Assembly (NCBI GenBank): GCA_036258135.1
Contig: DATAEG010000035.1
Span: forward strand, 1-20,460
From: DATAEG01 sp036258135
GTDB taxonomy: Bacteria; Actinomycetota; Actinomycetes; Mycobacteriales; Jatrophihabitantaceae
Length of the DNA: 20,460 bases
Direction of reading: 5' to 3'
Shown here in pieces: positions 1 through 6,128 of the stretch. The position numbers were made by a program, and so were the translations under genes. The stretch's first letter is position 1. Every line of letters starts with the position of its first letter. The notes under the pieces are model-generated. The model was not told the origin of the DNA. It ran no database searches and was given only the letters and a program-made list of their open reading frames with translations.

Positions 1-235
1 CCGCCTGCGTATGGCGGGCACCCACCGCCACGGCCACCGACCGGGTCTCTAACTCCCCAACCAGGGCGTGATCGATGGTGGGCATGCGGCGCCGGGCAGT
101 CTCGAATCGTCGAAGCAGGGTGAGAAGCTCCTCCTGCGACAACGGGTACAGCACCAGCCCGGCCAGCCGGTCCAGCGCAGCATCCAGCGCCACCACGGCC
201 TCCTCGACCTGCTTACCGACCAGCTGCCCGCTCAT
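1..235 (-). CDS. DUF222 / 13E12-repeat HNH endonuclease family protein, N-terminal part
   Basis: The gene starts at an ATG on the minus strand (235-233) and runs off the left edge, so only 78 residues are visible. They form an open alpha-helical stretch with the pattern typical of the DUF222 N-terminus: a leucine-rich helix (LSQEELLTLLRRFETARRR) followed by a basic segment and 'DHALVGELETR'. DUF222 proteins usually carry a C-terminal HNH nuclease domain and occur in many copies in actinobacterial genomes. The HNH part would lie beyond the edge and cannot be checked here. The role is unproven; the family is thought to be linked to mobile or selfish DNA. A 122-bp spacer with two CTGTGGACAG repeats separates it from the next same-strand gene upstream. 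Confidence 0.75.
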   Translation of the reverse strand, partial: MSGQLVGKQVEEAVVALDAALDRLAGLVLYPLSQEELLTLLRRFETARRRMPTIDHALVGELETRSVAVAVGARHTQA

Positions 236-285
236 ACGTCTGAATCTAGGGAAACGCGCGACACCGCGGAGCGACCCCACGAAAT

Positions 286-326
286 CTGTGGACAGAGCAC
301 GAGAAATCGAACAAGGCTGTGGACAG
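286..326. repeat. Two direct copies of CTGTGGACAG upstream of the DUF222 gene
   Basis: CTGTGGACAG occurs at 286-295 and again at 317-326, 31 bp apart or about three helical turns. Read on the other strand, each contains CTGTCCACA, one mismatch from the actinobacterial DnaA box TTGTCCACA. They lie in the spacer that should hold the promoter of the DUF222 gene. A binding site is inferred from the spacing, not shown. Confidence 0.4.
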
Positions 327-357
327 AACCGACGGAGTTGACCCAAGAAGAACCAGG

Positions 358-639
358 TCAGACGTACAGCGCGCCACCCTCAGGAACGGACACGGCCTGC
401 GGGTCGTCGAACCAGCGTCCCCCGGAGCCGAGGTAGCGGAACCGAAGCTCTTGGCCGGTCGGGACCGTCACCGAAACGCTGCGGGTTCCGTTGCTGCGCC
501 GTACTAGACGGTGCGCGCCCGGCGCCCAGTCGTTGAAGGTGCCGACGGCCGAAACCGGCCCGTCGTGCACGCGGTCATCTAGGACAAACCGCACGGTCAC
601 CCGTGACTTGGACGGATCGGATTTCACCACTATCGCCAT
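358..639 (-). CDS. Isoamylase early-set / CBM48-type glycogen-binding-fold protein
   Basis: This 93-aa protein is a single immunoglobulin-like early-set (CBM48) domain. The central 'VSAVGTFNDWAPGAHRLVRR' is the hallmark of the fold, followed by 'SNGTRSVSVTVP', 'FRYLGSGGRWFDDP' and a C-terminal acidic/glycine end. In glycogen-branching enzymes and AMPK-beta this fold binds alpha-glucans; stand-alone actinobacterial copies have no assigned role. The start at 639 is chosen because AGGAG lies six bases upstream and homology begins soon after; the open frame extends further upstream without family resemblance. The protein has no signal peptide and is probably cytoplasmic. The next gene upstream (860-1090) is divergent. 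Confidence 0.85.
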   Translation of the reverse strand: MAIVVKSDPSKSRVTVRFVLDDRVHDGPVSAVGTFNDWAPGAHRLVRRSNGTRSVSVTVPTGQELRFRYLGSGGRWFDDPQAVSVPEGGALYV

Positions 640-859
640 GCGCGCTCCTGTTGTCACCGGGGGCATCCCCGCTCGCTGAACGAGCCGACCGTAGGGTGAC
701 GGACCGAAAAACACAGGTAGACACGCGGCGCTCAACCGACCGGTAATCGACCGTCCGTGACCTTCAATTGCACGATTGATGGCTAGGGTTGGCCTTGTCG
801 CGTCGAGAACAGTCTCGGCAAGTCGACGCAAGGCGGCGTTCCCTAGGAGGAGACGTCCC

Positions 860-1090
860 ATGGCTGTAGTCGGTAGGCGTTCGGCTGTTGGGCGATTGAT
901 CGCAGTCATCGTCGTGGTGTGGCTGGTCATCGGTCTGATCGCGGCCGCGCAACGGCACTACTTCACTGGTTCGAAGAAGCCCACCTGTGCCCACGTCAGC
1001 ACAACCGTGATCACGGTTATCGCCGGCCCACTAAATTACCTCGGGGCCAACCCCAAGGTGAAGTGCAAGGTGCCTGAGCCGAGCAAGTAA
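860..1090 (+). CDS. Small conserved single-pass membrane protein
   Basis: This 76-aa protein has a basic N-terminus (RRSAVGR), one strongly hydrophobic helix at about residues 11-28 (LIAVIVVVWLVIGLIAAA), a short basic loop and a C-terminal part with two cysteines (PTCAHVS and VKCKVPEPSK) around 'AGPLNYLGANPKV'. The N-in topology predicted from the positive charges would place both cysteines outside, where they could pair. The start is set by a strong AGGAGGAGA site at 845-853, seven bases before the ATG; the longer frame from 776 lacks such a site. I recall similar small actinobacterial proteins but no function. The 3' end converges with the YbaY-like gene 13 bp away. Confidence 0.8.
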   Translation: MAVVGRRSAVGRLIAVIVVVWLVIGLIAAAQRHYFTGSKKPTCAHVSTTVITVIAGPLNYLGANPKVKCKVPEPSK

Positions 1091-1103
1091 CAGGCAGGGA
1101 CGG

Positions 1104-1469
1104 TCAACCTGCGGACGGAACCCGCACCAGCCGGAACTCGACGGGTTCACCCTCGATCTCGACCGGCGCCGGCTCGGACGAGCGGAACCAGGGCTCGCCG
1201 TCAGCGTCCCTTAGCTCGGCGGTCAGGGTGACGGTCGCCGCGGGATCGAGCGCGTCGACCGCACCCTGGTCCAGCTCGACCTCGAACTCGTACGGCGGGC
1301 CGGGTAGGTCGGTCCAGCCACCCTGACCGAGCGCGGGCGTGGTCGACGGGCCGTCCATATGCGCCACGACGTTGACGTGCGACGTCGTGCCCGGCGGCAT
1401 CATGAGGCGCTCCAGGGAGAAGGCGCGTCCTCGAACCAGGGGCGGCCGCAGGCCCATTTGGGCTGTCAT
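1104..1469 (-). CDS. Putative YbaY-like domain protein
   Basis: This is a 121-aa soluble protein. Its pattern resembles YbaY/YscW-type beta-sandwich domains: 'RGRAFSLERLMMPPGT' at the N-terminus, then 'PPYEFEVELDQGAV', 'LDPAATVTLTAELRDADGEPWFRS' split over two strands, and a final 'PVEFRLVRV'. In other bacteria this domain is often on a lipoprotein, but here there is no signal peptide or lipobox, so the protein is probably cytoplasmic. The ATG at 1469 is preferred over a TTG nine bases upstream because GGAGG sits nine bases before the ATG and directly abuts the TTG. It follows the 45-aa Cys/Trp-rich gene by 30 bp, so the two are probably co-transcribed. The family assignment rests on pattern only. 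Confidence 0.65.
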   Translation of the reverse strand: MTAQMGLRPPLVRGRAFSLERLMMPPGTTSHVNVVAHMDGPSTTPALGQGGWTDLPGPPYEFEVELDQGAVDALDPAATVTLTAELRDADGEPWFRSSEPAPVEIEGEPVEFRLVRVPSAG

Positions 1470-1499
1470 GCCACCCAACCTCCGACGTCGGCGATATGG

Positions 1500-1637
1500 T
1501 CACCGAACGTATCGGTCTCCGGTGCCGTGATCATCGGCAGACTCAACCGGGTCGACGGACGCGCACACCCAGCGCGCCTCGTCGCAGTCCCACCAGCATC
1601 GGGCTGTGTGGGCGTGGCTCTCGTCGAACAGATCCAT
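1500..1637 (-). CDS. Small Cys/Trp-rich protein (45 aa)
   Basis: A 46-codon frame starts at ATG 1637 with AGGAG seven bases upstream and ends in TGA at 1502-1500. The product has a histidine-containing start (DESHAHTA), a striking central block RCWWDCDEARWVC (residues 13-25) with three cysteines, three tryptophans and interleaved acids, and a polar tail. The Cys spacing (C14, C18, C25, plus H8 and H10) could bind a metal, but this is inference. I recall short actinobacterial proteins with a similar CWW...WVC core, all unassigned. The good ribosome site, the 30-bp distance to the next gene and the non-random composition support a real gene. Other frames in this stretch show no such features. 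Confidence 0.7.
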   Translation of the reverse strand: MDLFDESHAHTARCWWDCDEARWVCASVDPVESADDHGTGDRYVR

Positions 1638-1696
1638 GGCGGGCTCCTGGCTCGGGGTCATTTAAACAGGAGCCGACGCCGTCGTCCGCTGATACG

Positions 1697-1732
1697 CGTT
1701 CAGCGAACGTAGCGGCGCGCGCCAGGCGCGCG
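1697..1732. promoter_or_regulatory. Two adjacent palindromes in the divergent spacer before the HtrA gene
   Basis: CGTTC-AGC-GAACG (1697-1709) and CGCGCGCC-A-GGCGCGCG (1716-1732) are perfect inverted repeats lying 15-50 bp upstream of the HtrA start and 60-95 bp upstream of the divergent 45-aa gene. They could be operators for either gene. The first is the reverse arrangement of an actinobacterial SOS box (GAAC-N4-GTTC), so LexA is not indicated. GC-only palindromes are common in such DNA, so the second alone is weak. Confidence 0.3.
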
Positions 1733-1747
1733 GGCGTTTGCTGAGGC

Positions 1748-2719
1748 ATGGACGCGATACACGGAACGGGCGGCGCCGATCCCGAGCGGCCGGCCGACGC
1801 GGACGAAGGCCTACTCGACGCCTACTCCCGCGTTGTCGCGGCCGTGGCGGCGAGCGTGTCGGCCAGTGTGGCCAGCATCCGGACCAGCACCGCTCGCGGC
1901 AGCGGAAGCGGCAGTGCCAGCGTCATCACCGACGACGGCTTCCTGCTCACCAGCGCCCACGTAGTGGAGCGCGCCCGGTCGGCACATGCGGACTTCGCTG
2001 ACGGGACGTCGAGCCCGCTGGATGTCATCGGGCAGGATCCGCTCTCCGATCTGGCCGTCCTGCGCGCCCGCGGTCCGGTCCCGCCCGCCGTCCGGCTCGG
2101 CGACGCGACCCGGCTTCGGGTCGGCCAGGTCGTCGTCGCCGTGGGCACCCCGCTCGGCCTCGCCGGCAGCGTCACGGCCGGCATCGTCTCGGCCTTGGGA
2201 CGGTCGCTGCCGACCCGCGCTGGTCGGGTCGTCGACGAGGTCATCCAGACCGACGCCGCGCTGAACCCGGGCAACAGCGGCGGCGCGCTGGCCGACGGGA
2301 CGGGTGCCGTCGTTGGCGTCAACACCGCGGTGGCCGGCATCGGAGTGGGCCTGGCCGTGCCCATCAACGCCACCACGCGCGACATCATCGCCACGCTCAT
2401 GCGGGACGGTCGGGTGCGCCGCGCCTGGCTCGGCGTGGCCGGCGTGTCCCAGGAACTGCCGCCGCGGGTGGCCGAGATGGTCGGCGCCCGCGTCGGGTTG
2501 CGCATTGCGCAGGTCGTCCCGAACAGTCCCGCGGACCGAGCCGGGCTACACACGGGCGATCTGGTCGTCAGCATCGGGGCGGAGCGTCGGCCCACGGTCA
2601 CCACCTTGCAGCGTCAGATGGTGGCTGACGCCATCGGTCGTCCACTGCCGATCACCGTGTGGCGTAACGGAGCGCTCGTCGACGTCATCGCCGAGCCCCG
2701 CGAGCTACGTTCAGACTGA
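1748..2719 (+). CDS. HtrA/DegP-type trypsin-like serine protease with PDZ domain
   Basis: This is a 323-aa S1C protease. The catalytic triad is visible as H71 in 'LLTSAHVVE', D101 in 'DPLSDLAVL' and S177 in 'NPGNSGGAL'. The protease core spans about 25-215, ending in 'GIGVGLAVPIN'. A PDZ domain follows at about 226-315, with 'RAWLGV' and 'VVPNSPADRAGLHTGDLVVSI'-like elements that typically bind C-termini of substrates. Family members degrade misfolded envelope proteins. Unusually, there is no signal peptide or membrane helix before the core; the N-terminus is acidic and the stretch 26-45 is only alanine/valine/serine-rich. It may act in the cytoplasm or leave by another route. The ribosome site is poor (GAGG one base before ATG). 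The 3' end converges with the DUF5655 gene five bases away. Confidence 0.9.
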   Translation: MDAIHGTGGADPERPADADEGLLDAYSRVVAAVAASVSASVASIRTSTARGSGSGSASVITDDGFLLTSAHVVERARSAHADFADGTSSPLDVIGQDPLSDLAVLRARGPVPPAVRLGDATRLRVGQVVVAVGTPLGLAGSVTAGIVSALGRSLPTRAGRVVDEVIQTDAALNPGNSGGALADGTGAVVGVNTAVAGIGVGLAVPINATTRDIIATLMRDGRVRRAWLGVAGVSQELPPRVAEMVGARVGLRIAQVVPNSPADRAGLHTGDLVVSIGAERRPTVTTLQRQMVADAIGRPLPITVWRNGALVDVIAEPRELRSD

Positions 2720-2724
2720 CCCGC

Positions 2725-3162
2725 TCAGCCGGCCAGGTGCTGTTGGTCGCCGACTCGATAGGCCTCGGAGAGCCACCCGCGGAACTCGGCATCGATCTCG
2801 TCCGGCGCGTGCAGCCGGAACGCGTGCAGGACGTTGCGCGGCGAATACACCTCGACCTTGTAGAAGCGCGGGCTGTCGACACGGCGAGCGAGGACGAGGT
2901 GACCGTTCAGCCATTTCTTGCGGGGCACGACCGCCGCGAAGCTCATCCTGACCTGAAACGCGATCCGAGACTTCTCGGCGAGAACGAGGACCGGTCCGGA
3001 TTCTCTGACGACCTCAAGAATGTGGTCGAAGATCTGCCGCACCCGCGGGTCGGTGCCCTCGAAGTGGGTGTCCACGTCACCGAGCGGTGCGCACGTGTGG
3101 ACCTGCTGGCGGTTGGCGAACGACCGTCCACACGCCGGACAGACCCACAGAGCGTCGGTCAT
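2725..3162 (-). CDS. DUF5655 domain protein with N-terminal zinc finger
   Basis: This 145-aa protein begins with a C2HC zinc-ribbon-like finger: C8-P-A-C11, then H22 and C24 (CPACGRSFANRQQVHTC). The rest (about 35-145) matches the actinobacterial DUF5655 pattern: 'GPVLVLAEKSRIAFQVRMSF', 'WLNGHLVLARR', 'SPRNVLHAFRL' and 'WLSEAYRVGDQQHLAG'. The function of DUF5655 is not known. The start codon overlaps the stop of the LigD-like gene in an ATGA (3162-3159), so it is translated in coupling with that gene. This suggests a shared DNA-related job, but co-occurrence elsewhere was not tested. It is complete and without frame breaks. Confidence 0.88.
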   Translation of the reverse strand: MTDALWVCPACGRSFANRQQVHTCAPLGDVDTHFEGTDPRVRQIFDHILEVVRESGPVLVLAEKSRIAFQVRMSFAAVVPRKKWLNGHLVLARRVDSPRFYKVEVYSPRNVLHAFRLHAPDEIDAEFRGWLSEAYRVGDQQHLAG

Positions 3163-4727
3163 CGCAGCGCGGGCAGTGCCTGGCGGCGATCGACAATGGC
3201 CCGGAACGGATCACCATCCGCATCGGCACGCTCGGGCACGGAGCGCACGGTCAGCACGTCCGGCTTCAACCCGCGGTCGTCGAGTGCGTCCCACTCGACA
3301 GGAGCCGAAACAGGAGCGCCCGGCGTCGCGCGCGGACTATATGGCGCGATGACCGCGCCGCCCTCGGCGTTCTGCGCGTGGTCGATCCGCACGGTCGCCG
3401 CGCCCTTCGCCATTTCGGGCAGCACCGCCGCCACGCTCTCGGACAGGTCTTCGGCCCAGGCTCGGGTGTCTGCGAACCCCGCGCCGGACGCAGGTATCCA
3501 GATCTCGAGGCCACCCGCTCCGGACAGCTTGGCCCGGGCGGTGAGACGCAGATGGTCAATAGCGGTGCGGTAGAGGCGAGCGGCGACCAGCACTTCAGGC
3601 CAGCGCCCACCCGACAGGTCGATGACCACGTGCGTGGGTTGGTCCCAGGCATCGGTGCGGGCCACCGACACCTGCCACTCGATGCCGCCGTGCTCCGACA
3701 CCCACACCAGCGCGGCCGGCTCGCCGGCAACGAGCTCGGCCCGACCGGAAGCGGGGTTGGTCCATCGGGGCAGCCACTCGGGGGCACTCTTCGGGACGGC
3801 CCGTTGCCAGGAGCCCTTCGATCGAACACCGTTCGGGTAGCGGTGCACGGCCAGGGCGCGGTCGGTCAGGTAAGGCAGCGCCGTCGGGCCGATCTGGGCG
3901 GCGTACCGGAGCAGTTCGCGCTTGGTGACCGGCCGCTGCCGCCCTCGCTTGGCGAACATCACCGCGTCGAGGTGAGTGACGGGTATGTCGCGTCCATGGA
4001 CCGACCACACCCCGGACTCGCCGAGCGCGTCCAGCTGCGCCAGTTCCGCAGCGGTGACGGCGACCGGCTTGAGCAGGACCGCGGCCCGGGCCGCGGGCAG
4101 GTCAGAGCGCCAGAGCCGGTCGGGGTCCGCCTTGACCTCGTCGTTCGTGCGACCACTGAGCACCGATCGTGGCCAGTCCTCGGCATTCCATCCGGCGACC
4201 GCGAACTCGTCGTTCTTGTGCAGCATTAGCCACTCTTCTTTGCCGGACGAGTCCCTGCGGGTGCGGACCAGGACGAATCGGCCGTGCAGCTTCTCGCCGT
4301 CCAGCGCCATGTGCACCTCGCCGTCGGCGACGGCGCGCACCGGGTCGGCGGCGTCAGACTCGCGAACGGGCTCCCAGGTGCCCGTGTCCCAGACGATGAC
4401 GTCCCCGCCGCCGTACTGGCGCGCCGGGATGATGCCCTCGAAATCGATGTACTCGATCGGATGGTCCTCGACGTGGAAGGCGGCGCGGCGCACCTTCGGA
4501 TCGAGCGTCGGGCCCTTCGGCACAGCCCAACTCGCCAACACGCCATCCATCTCCAGCCGGAAGTCGTAGTGCAGAGCACGTGCGCGGTGCCGCTGTACTA
4601 CGAATCGCAGCGGGCCCGGCCGGCGTCCGGTCGCGGCGGCGTTGCCGGCCGGCTCCGGCGTGCGCGCGAAGTCCCGCTTCGCCTGGTACCGACGGAGCCG
4701 GTCCCCGGTAGAGCGAGCCCGCGCCAT
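3159..4727 (-). CDS. LigD-like protein: 3'-phosphoesterase domain plus degenerate AEP polymerase domain
   Basis: The 522-aa protein has two domains of the bacterial NHEJ enzyme LigD and no ligase domain. Residues about 10-190 are the phosphoesterase, which trims 3' ends: 'RDFARTPEPAG', H47, H53-Y-D55-F-R57-L-E, 'VPKGP', H89 in 'VEDHPIEY' and 'GGGDVIVWDTG' are all present, so it looks active. Residues about 220-515 match the archaeo-eukaryotic primase-type polymerase ('HRYPNGV', 'APEWLPRW', 'VAPYS'-like, final 'GDPFRAI'). There the motif I DxD is D370-L-S372, motif II SxKGLH reads A404-G405-G-L-E408, and only motif III D449 remains, so polymerisation is unlikely. The start at 4727 is preferred because homology begins there; the open frame extends to 4919 but would overlap the divergent lipoprotein gene. 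No Ku gene is nearby. Confidence 0.88.
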   Translation of the reverse strand: MARARSTGDRLRRYQAKRDFARTPEPAGNAAATGRRPGPLRFVVQRHRARALHYDFRLEMDGVLASWAVPKGPTLDPKVRRAAFHVEDHPIEYIDFEGIIPARQYGGGDVIVWDTGTWEPVRESDAADPVRAVADGEVHMALDGEKLHGRFVLVRTRRDSSGKEEWLMLHKNDEFAVAGWNAEDWPRSVLSGRTNDEVKADPDRLWRSDLPAARAAVLLKPVAVTAAELAQLDALGESGVWSVHGRDIPVTHLDAVMFAKRGRQRPVTKRELLRYAAQIGPTALPYLTDRALAVHRYPNGVRSKGSWQRAVPKSAPEWLPRWTNPASGRAELVAGEPAALVWVSEHGGIEWQVSVARTDAWDQPTHVVIDLSGGRWPEVLVAARLYRTAIDHLRLTARAKLSGAGGLEIWIPASGAGFADTRAWAEDLSESVAAVLPEMAKGAATVRIDHAQNAEGGAVIAPYSPRATPGAPVSAPVEWDALDDRGLKPDVLTVRSVPERADADGDPFRAIVDRRQALPALR

Positions 4728-4800
4728 ACGAGCAGTCAAACGCCGGGCCGCGGCCGGTGGCAACCGCCACGCCCGCCCTGCCGCTGGGTAGGTTCGGCGG

Positions 4801-5544
4801 GTGACCGCAGGTGCGTTATTGGCCCTCGGCCCGGTCGTGCTCCTGGCGGTGGCCTGCGGGTCCGGCTCGGCCCCATCGGCGGCCAGCCCGTCGTCGGCGT
4901 CGGCCGAGTCCAGCAGCACTCACGCGGCCGGGCCGCTCGCCCCGTGGCCGTGCCTAGCGAACGTCCAGGCGACCGCGGCGGTCGTACCCGGGACGCCCGA
5001 ACTCACGCTTGCGTTCGTCGGCACGGGCACCCGAGTCCTCATCCTGTCCAACCAGAGTGACGAGGACTTGTGCTCGTGGCTGCCGCTGGCGCAACGGCTG
5101 GTGGATCGCGGCCTGAAAGTGGCGCTTTACGACTACGTCACCTCCCCGCGCGCGGACCTCGGCCGAGCGATCACGTACGTCCGAAGCCACGGAGCGACCG
5201 CGGTGTCGATCGCCGGGGCGTCTCAGGGCGCGAAGACGTCGATCATTGTGGGGGCCACGGTCGCCCCGCCAGTGCAGGCGGTGGTGAGCCTGTCCGCCGA
5301 GGCCGCGCTGCAGGGTGTGGCGGTCGCGCCGTATGCCGCCAGACTCCGGGTGCCGACGCTGTTCCTGACCGCCGCGCACGACGCATATGGCTCGACGTCG
5401 GCGACCAAGGGCTACTACCGCGCGACACCGGCGCCGACGAAACGGCTCGTCCTCGTGCCCGGCACGGCGCACGGCACCGCCCTCCTCGCGTCCGCACCGG
5501 TAACCGCGGCGGTAGTCGACTTCGTCGCCGCCCACGATCGCTGA
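4801..5544 (+). CDS. Putative lipoprotein, alpha/beta hydrolase fold
   Basis: The 247-aa protein starts at GTG 4801, directly preceded by an in-frame TAG at 4789, so the start is fixed. An 18-residue hydrophobic segment ends in AVAC19, an acceptable lipobox; unusually, no basic residue precedes it. A Ser/Ala-rich linker (20-45) follows. The mature part has the alpha/beta hydrolase order: nucleophile elbow G-A-S141-Q-G, an acid candidate D194 in 'LTAAHDAYGS' and H224 in 'VPGTAHGTA'. It is probably an extracytoplasmic membrane-anchored esterase or dienelactone-hydrolase-like enzyme; the substrate is unknown. The gene is divergent from the LigD-like gene (73-bp spacer) and lies 15 bp ahead of the DHFR-like gene, with which it may be co-transcribed. 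Confidence 0.82.
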   Translation: MTAGALLALGPVVLLAVACGSGSAPSAASPSSASAESSSTHAAGPLAPWPCLANVQATAAVVPGTPELTLAFVGTGTRVLILSNQSDEDLCSWLPLAQRLVDRGLKVALYDYVTSPRADLGRAITYVRSHGATAVSIAGASQGAKTSIIVGATVAPPVQAVVSLSAEAALQGVAVAPYAARLRVPTLFLTAAHDAYGSTSATKGYYRATPAPTKRLVLVPGTAHGTALLASAPVTAAVVDFVAAHDR

Positions 5545-5559
5545 CCGAAGGGAATTCCG

Positions 5560-6117
5560 ATGAAGAAGATCGTGCTGTGGATGTCGATCTCCGTGGACGG
5601 TTACTTCGAAGGGCCGGACCGCGACCTGAGCTGGCACCGCATTGACGACGAACTCCACCGGCACCACAACGACCGTCTCGCGGCGATGAGCGCGTTCCTG
5701 CACGGGCGGGTCACCTACGAGCTCATGGCCGACGTCTGGCCGACCGCTGGCCAGGACCCGTCGATCAGCGCTCCGATGGCCGAGTTCGCCGGCATCTGGT
5801 GCGACATGCCCAAAGTGGTCTACTCCCGCACCTTGGAGCGGGCCGACTGGAACACCACCATCGTCCGCGAGGTGGTCGCCCAGGACGTCCGTCGGCTGAA
5901 GGACGGGCCGGGCGGGGACCTCGCCCTGGGCGGAGCTGACCTCGCGGCCGCCTTCCGCCGACTCGACCTGATCGACGAGTACCGCCTCTTCGTGCACCCG
6001 GTGATCCTCGGCGCCGGCCGGCCGCTGTTCCCCGAGTCAGGACAGACCACCGACCTGCACCTGGTCGACACGCAGCGATTCGGCAACGGCGTGGTGGCGT
6101 TGCATTACGCGCGCTGA
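5560..6117 (+). CDS. Dihydrofolate reductase family protein (RibD C-terminal type)
   Basis: The 185-aa protein has the RibD-C/DHFR-like Rossmann pattern: N-terminal 'MSISVDGYFEGPD', 'FLHGRVTYELM', 'PKVVYSRTLE', the nucleotide-loop signature 'GGADLAAAF' at about 127-135, and 'DEYRLFVHPVILGAGRPLF' near the end. Family members are NADPH-dependent reductases. Stand-alone actinobacterial copies are mostly uncharacterised and are neither true FolA nor RibD. The length is typical. A GAAGGG site lies 8 bases before the ATG. The protein is cytoplasmic, since no signal or membrane segment is visible. The 3' end converges with the alcohol dehydrogenase gene 11 bp away. Confidence 0.88.
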   Translation: MKKIVLWMSISVDGYFEGPDRDLSWHRIDDELHRHHNDRLAAMSAFLHGRVTYELMADVWPTAGQDPSISAPMAEFAGIWCDMPKVVYSRTLERADWNTTIVREVVAQDVRRLKDGPGGDLALGGADLAAAFRRLDLIDEYRLFVHPVILGAGRPLFPESGQTTDLHLVDTQRFGNGVVALHYAR

Positions 6118-6128
6118 CGGATCTCTCG

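Noticed and set aside
640..930. N-terminal extension of the CBM48 gene to 930
   Set aside because: The extension has no family resemblance and overlaps the divergent membrane protein gene; a strong ribosome site marks the start at 639.
1697..1709. LexA (SOS) box before the HtrA gene
   Set aside because: The half-sites are in the reverse order (GTTC...GAAC) and spaced by three bases, not GAAC-N4-GTTC.
4728..4919. N-terminal extension of the LigD-like gene
   Set aside because: The extra 64 residues are Ala/Arg-rich without homology and would overlap the divergent lipoprotein gene.
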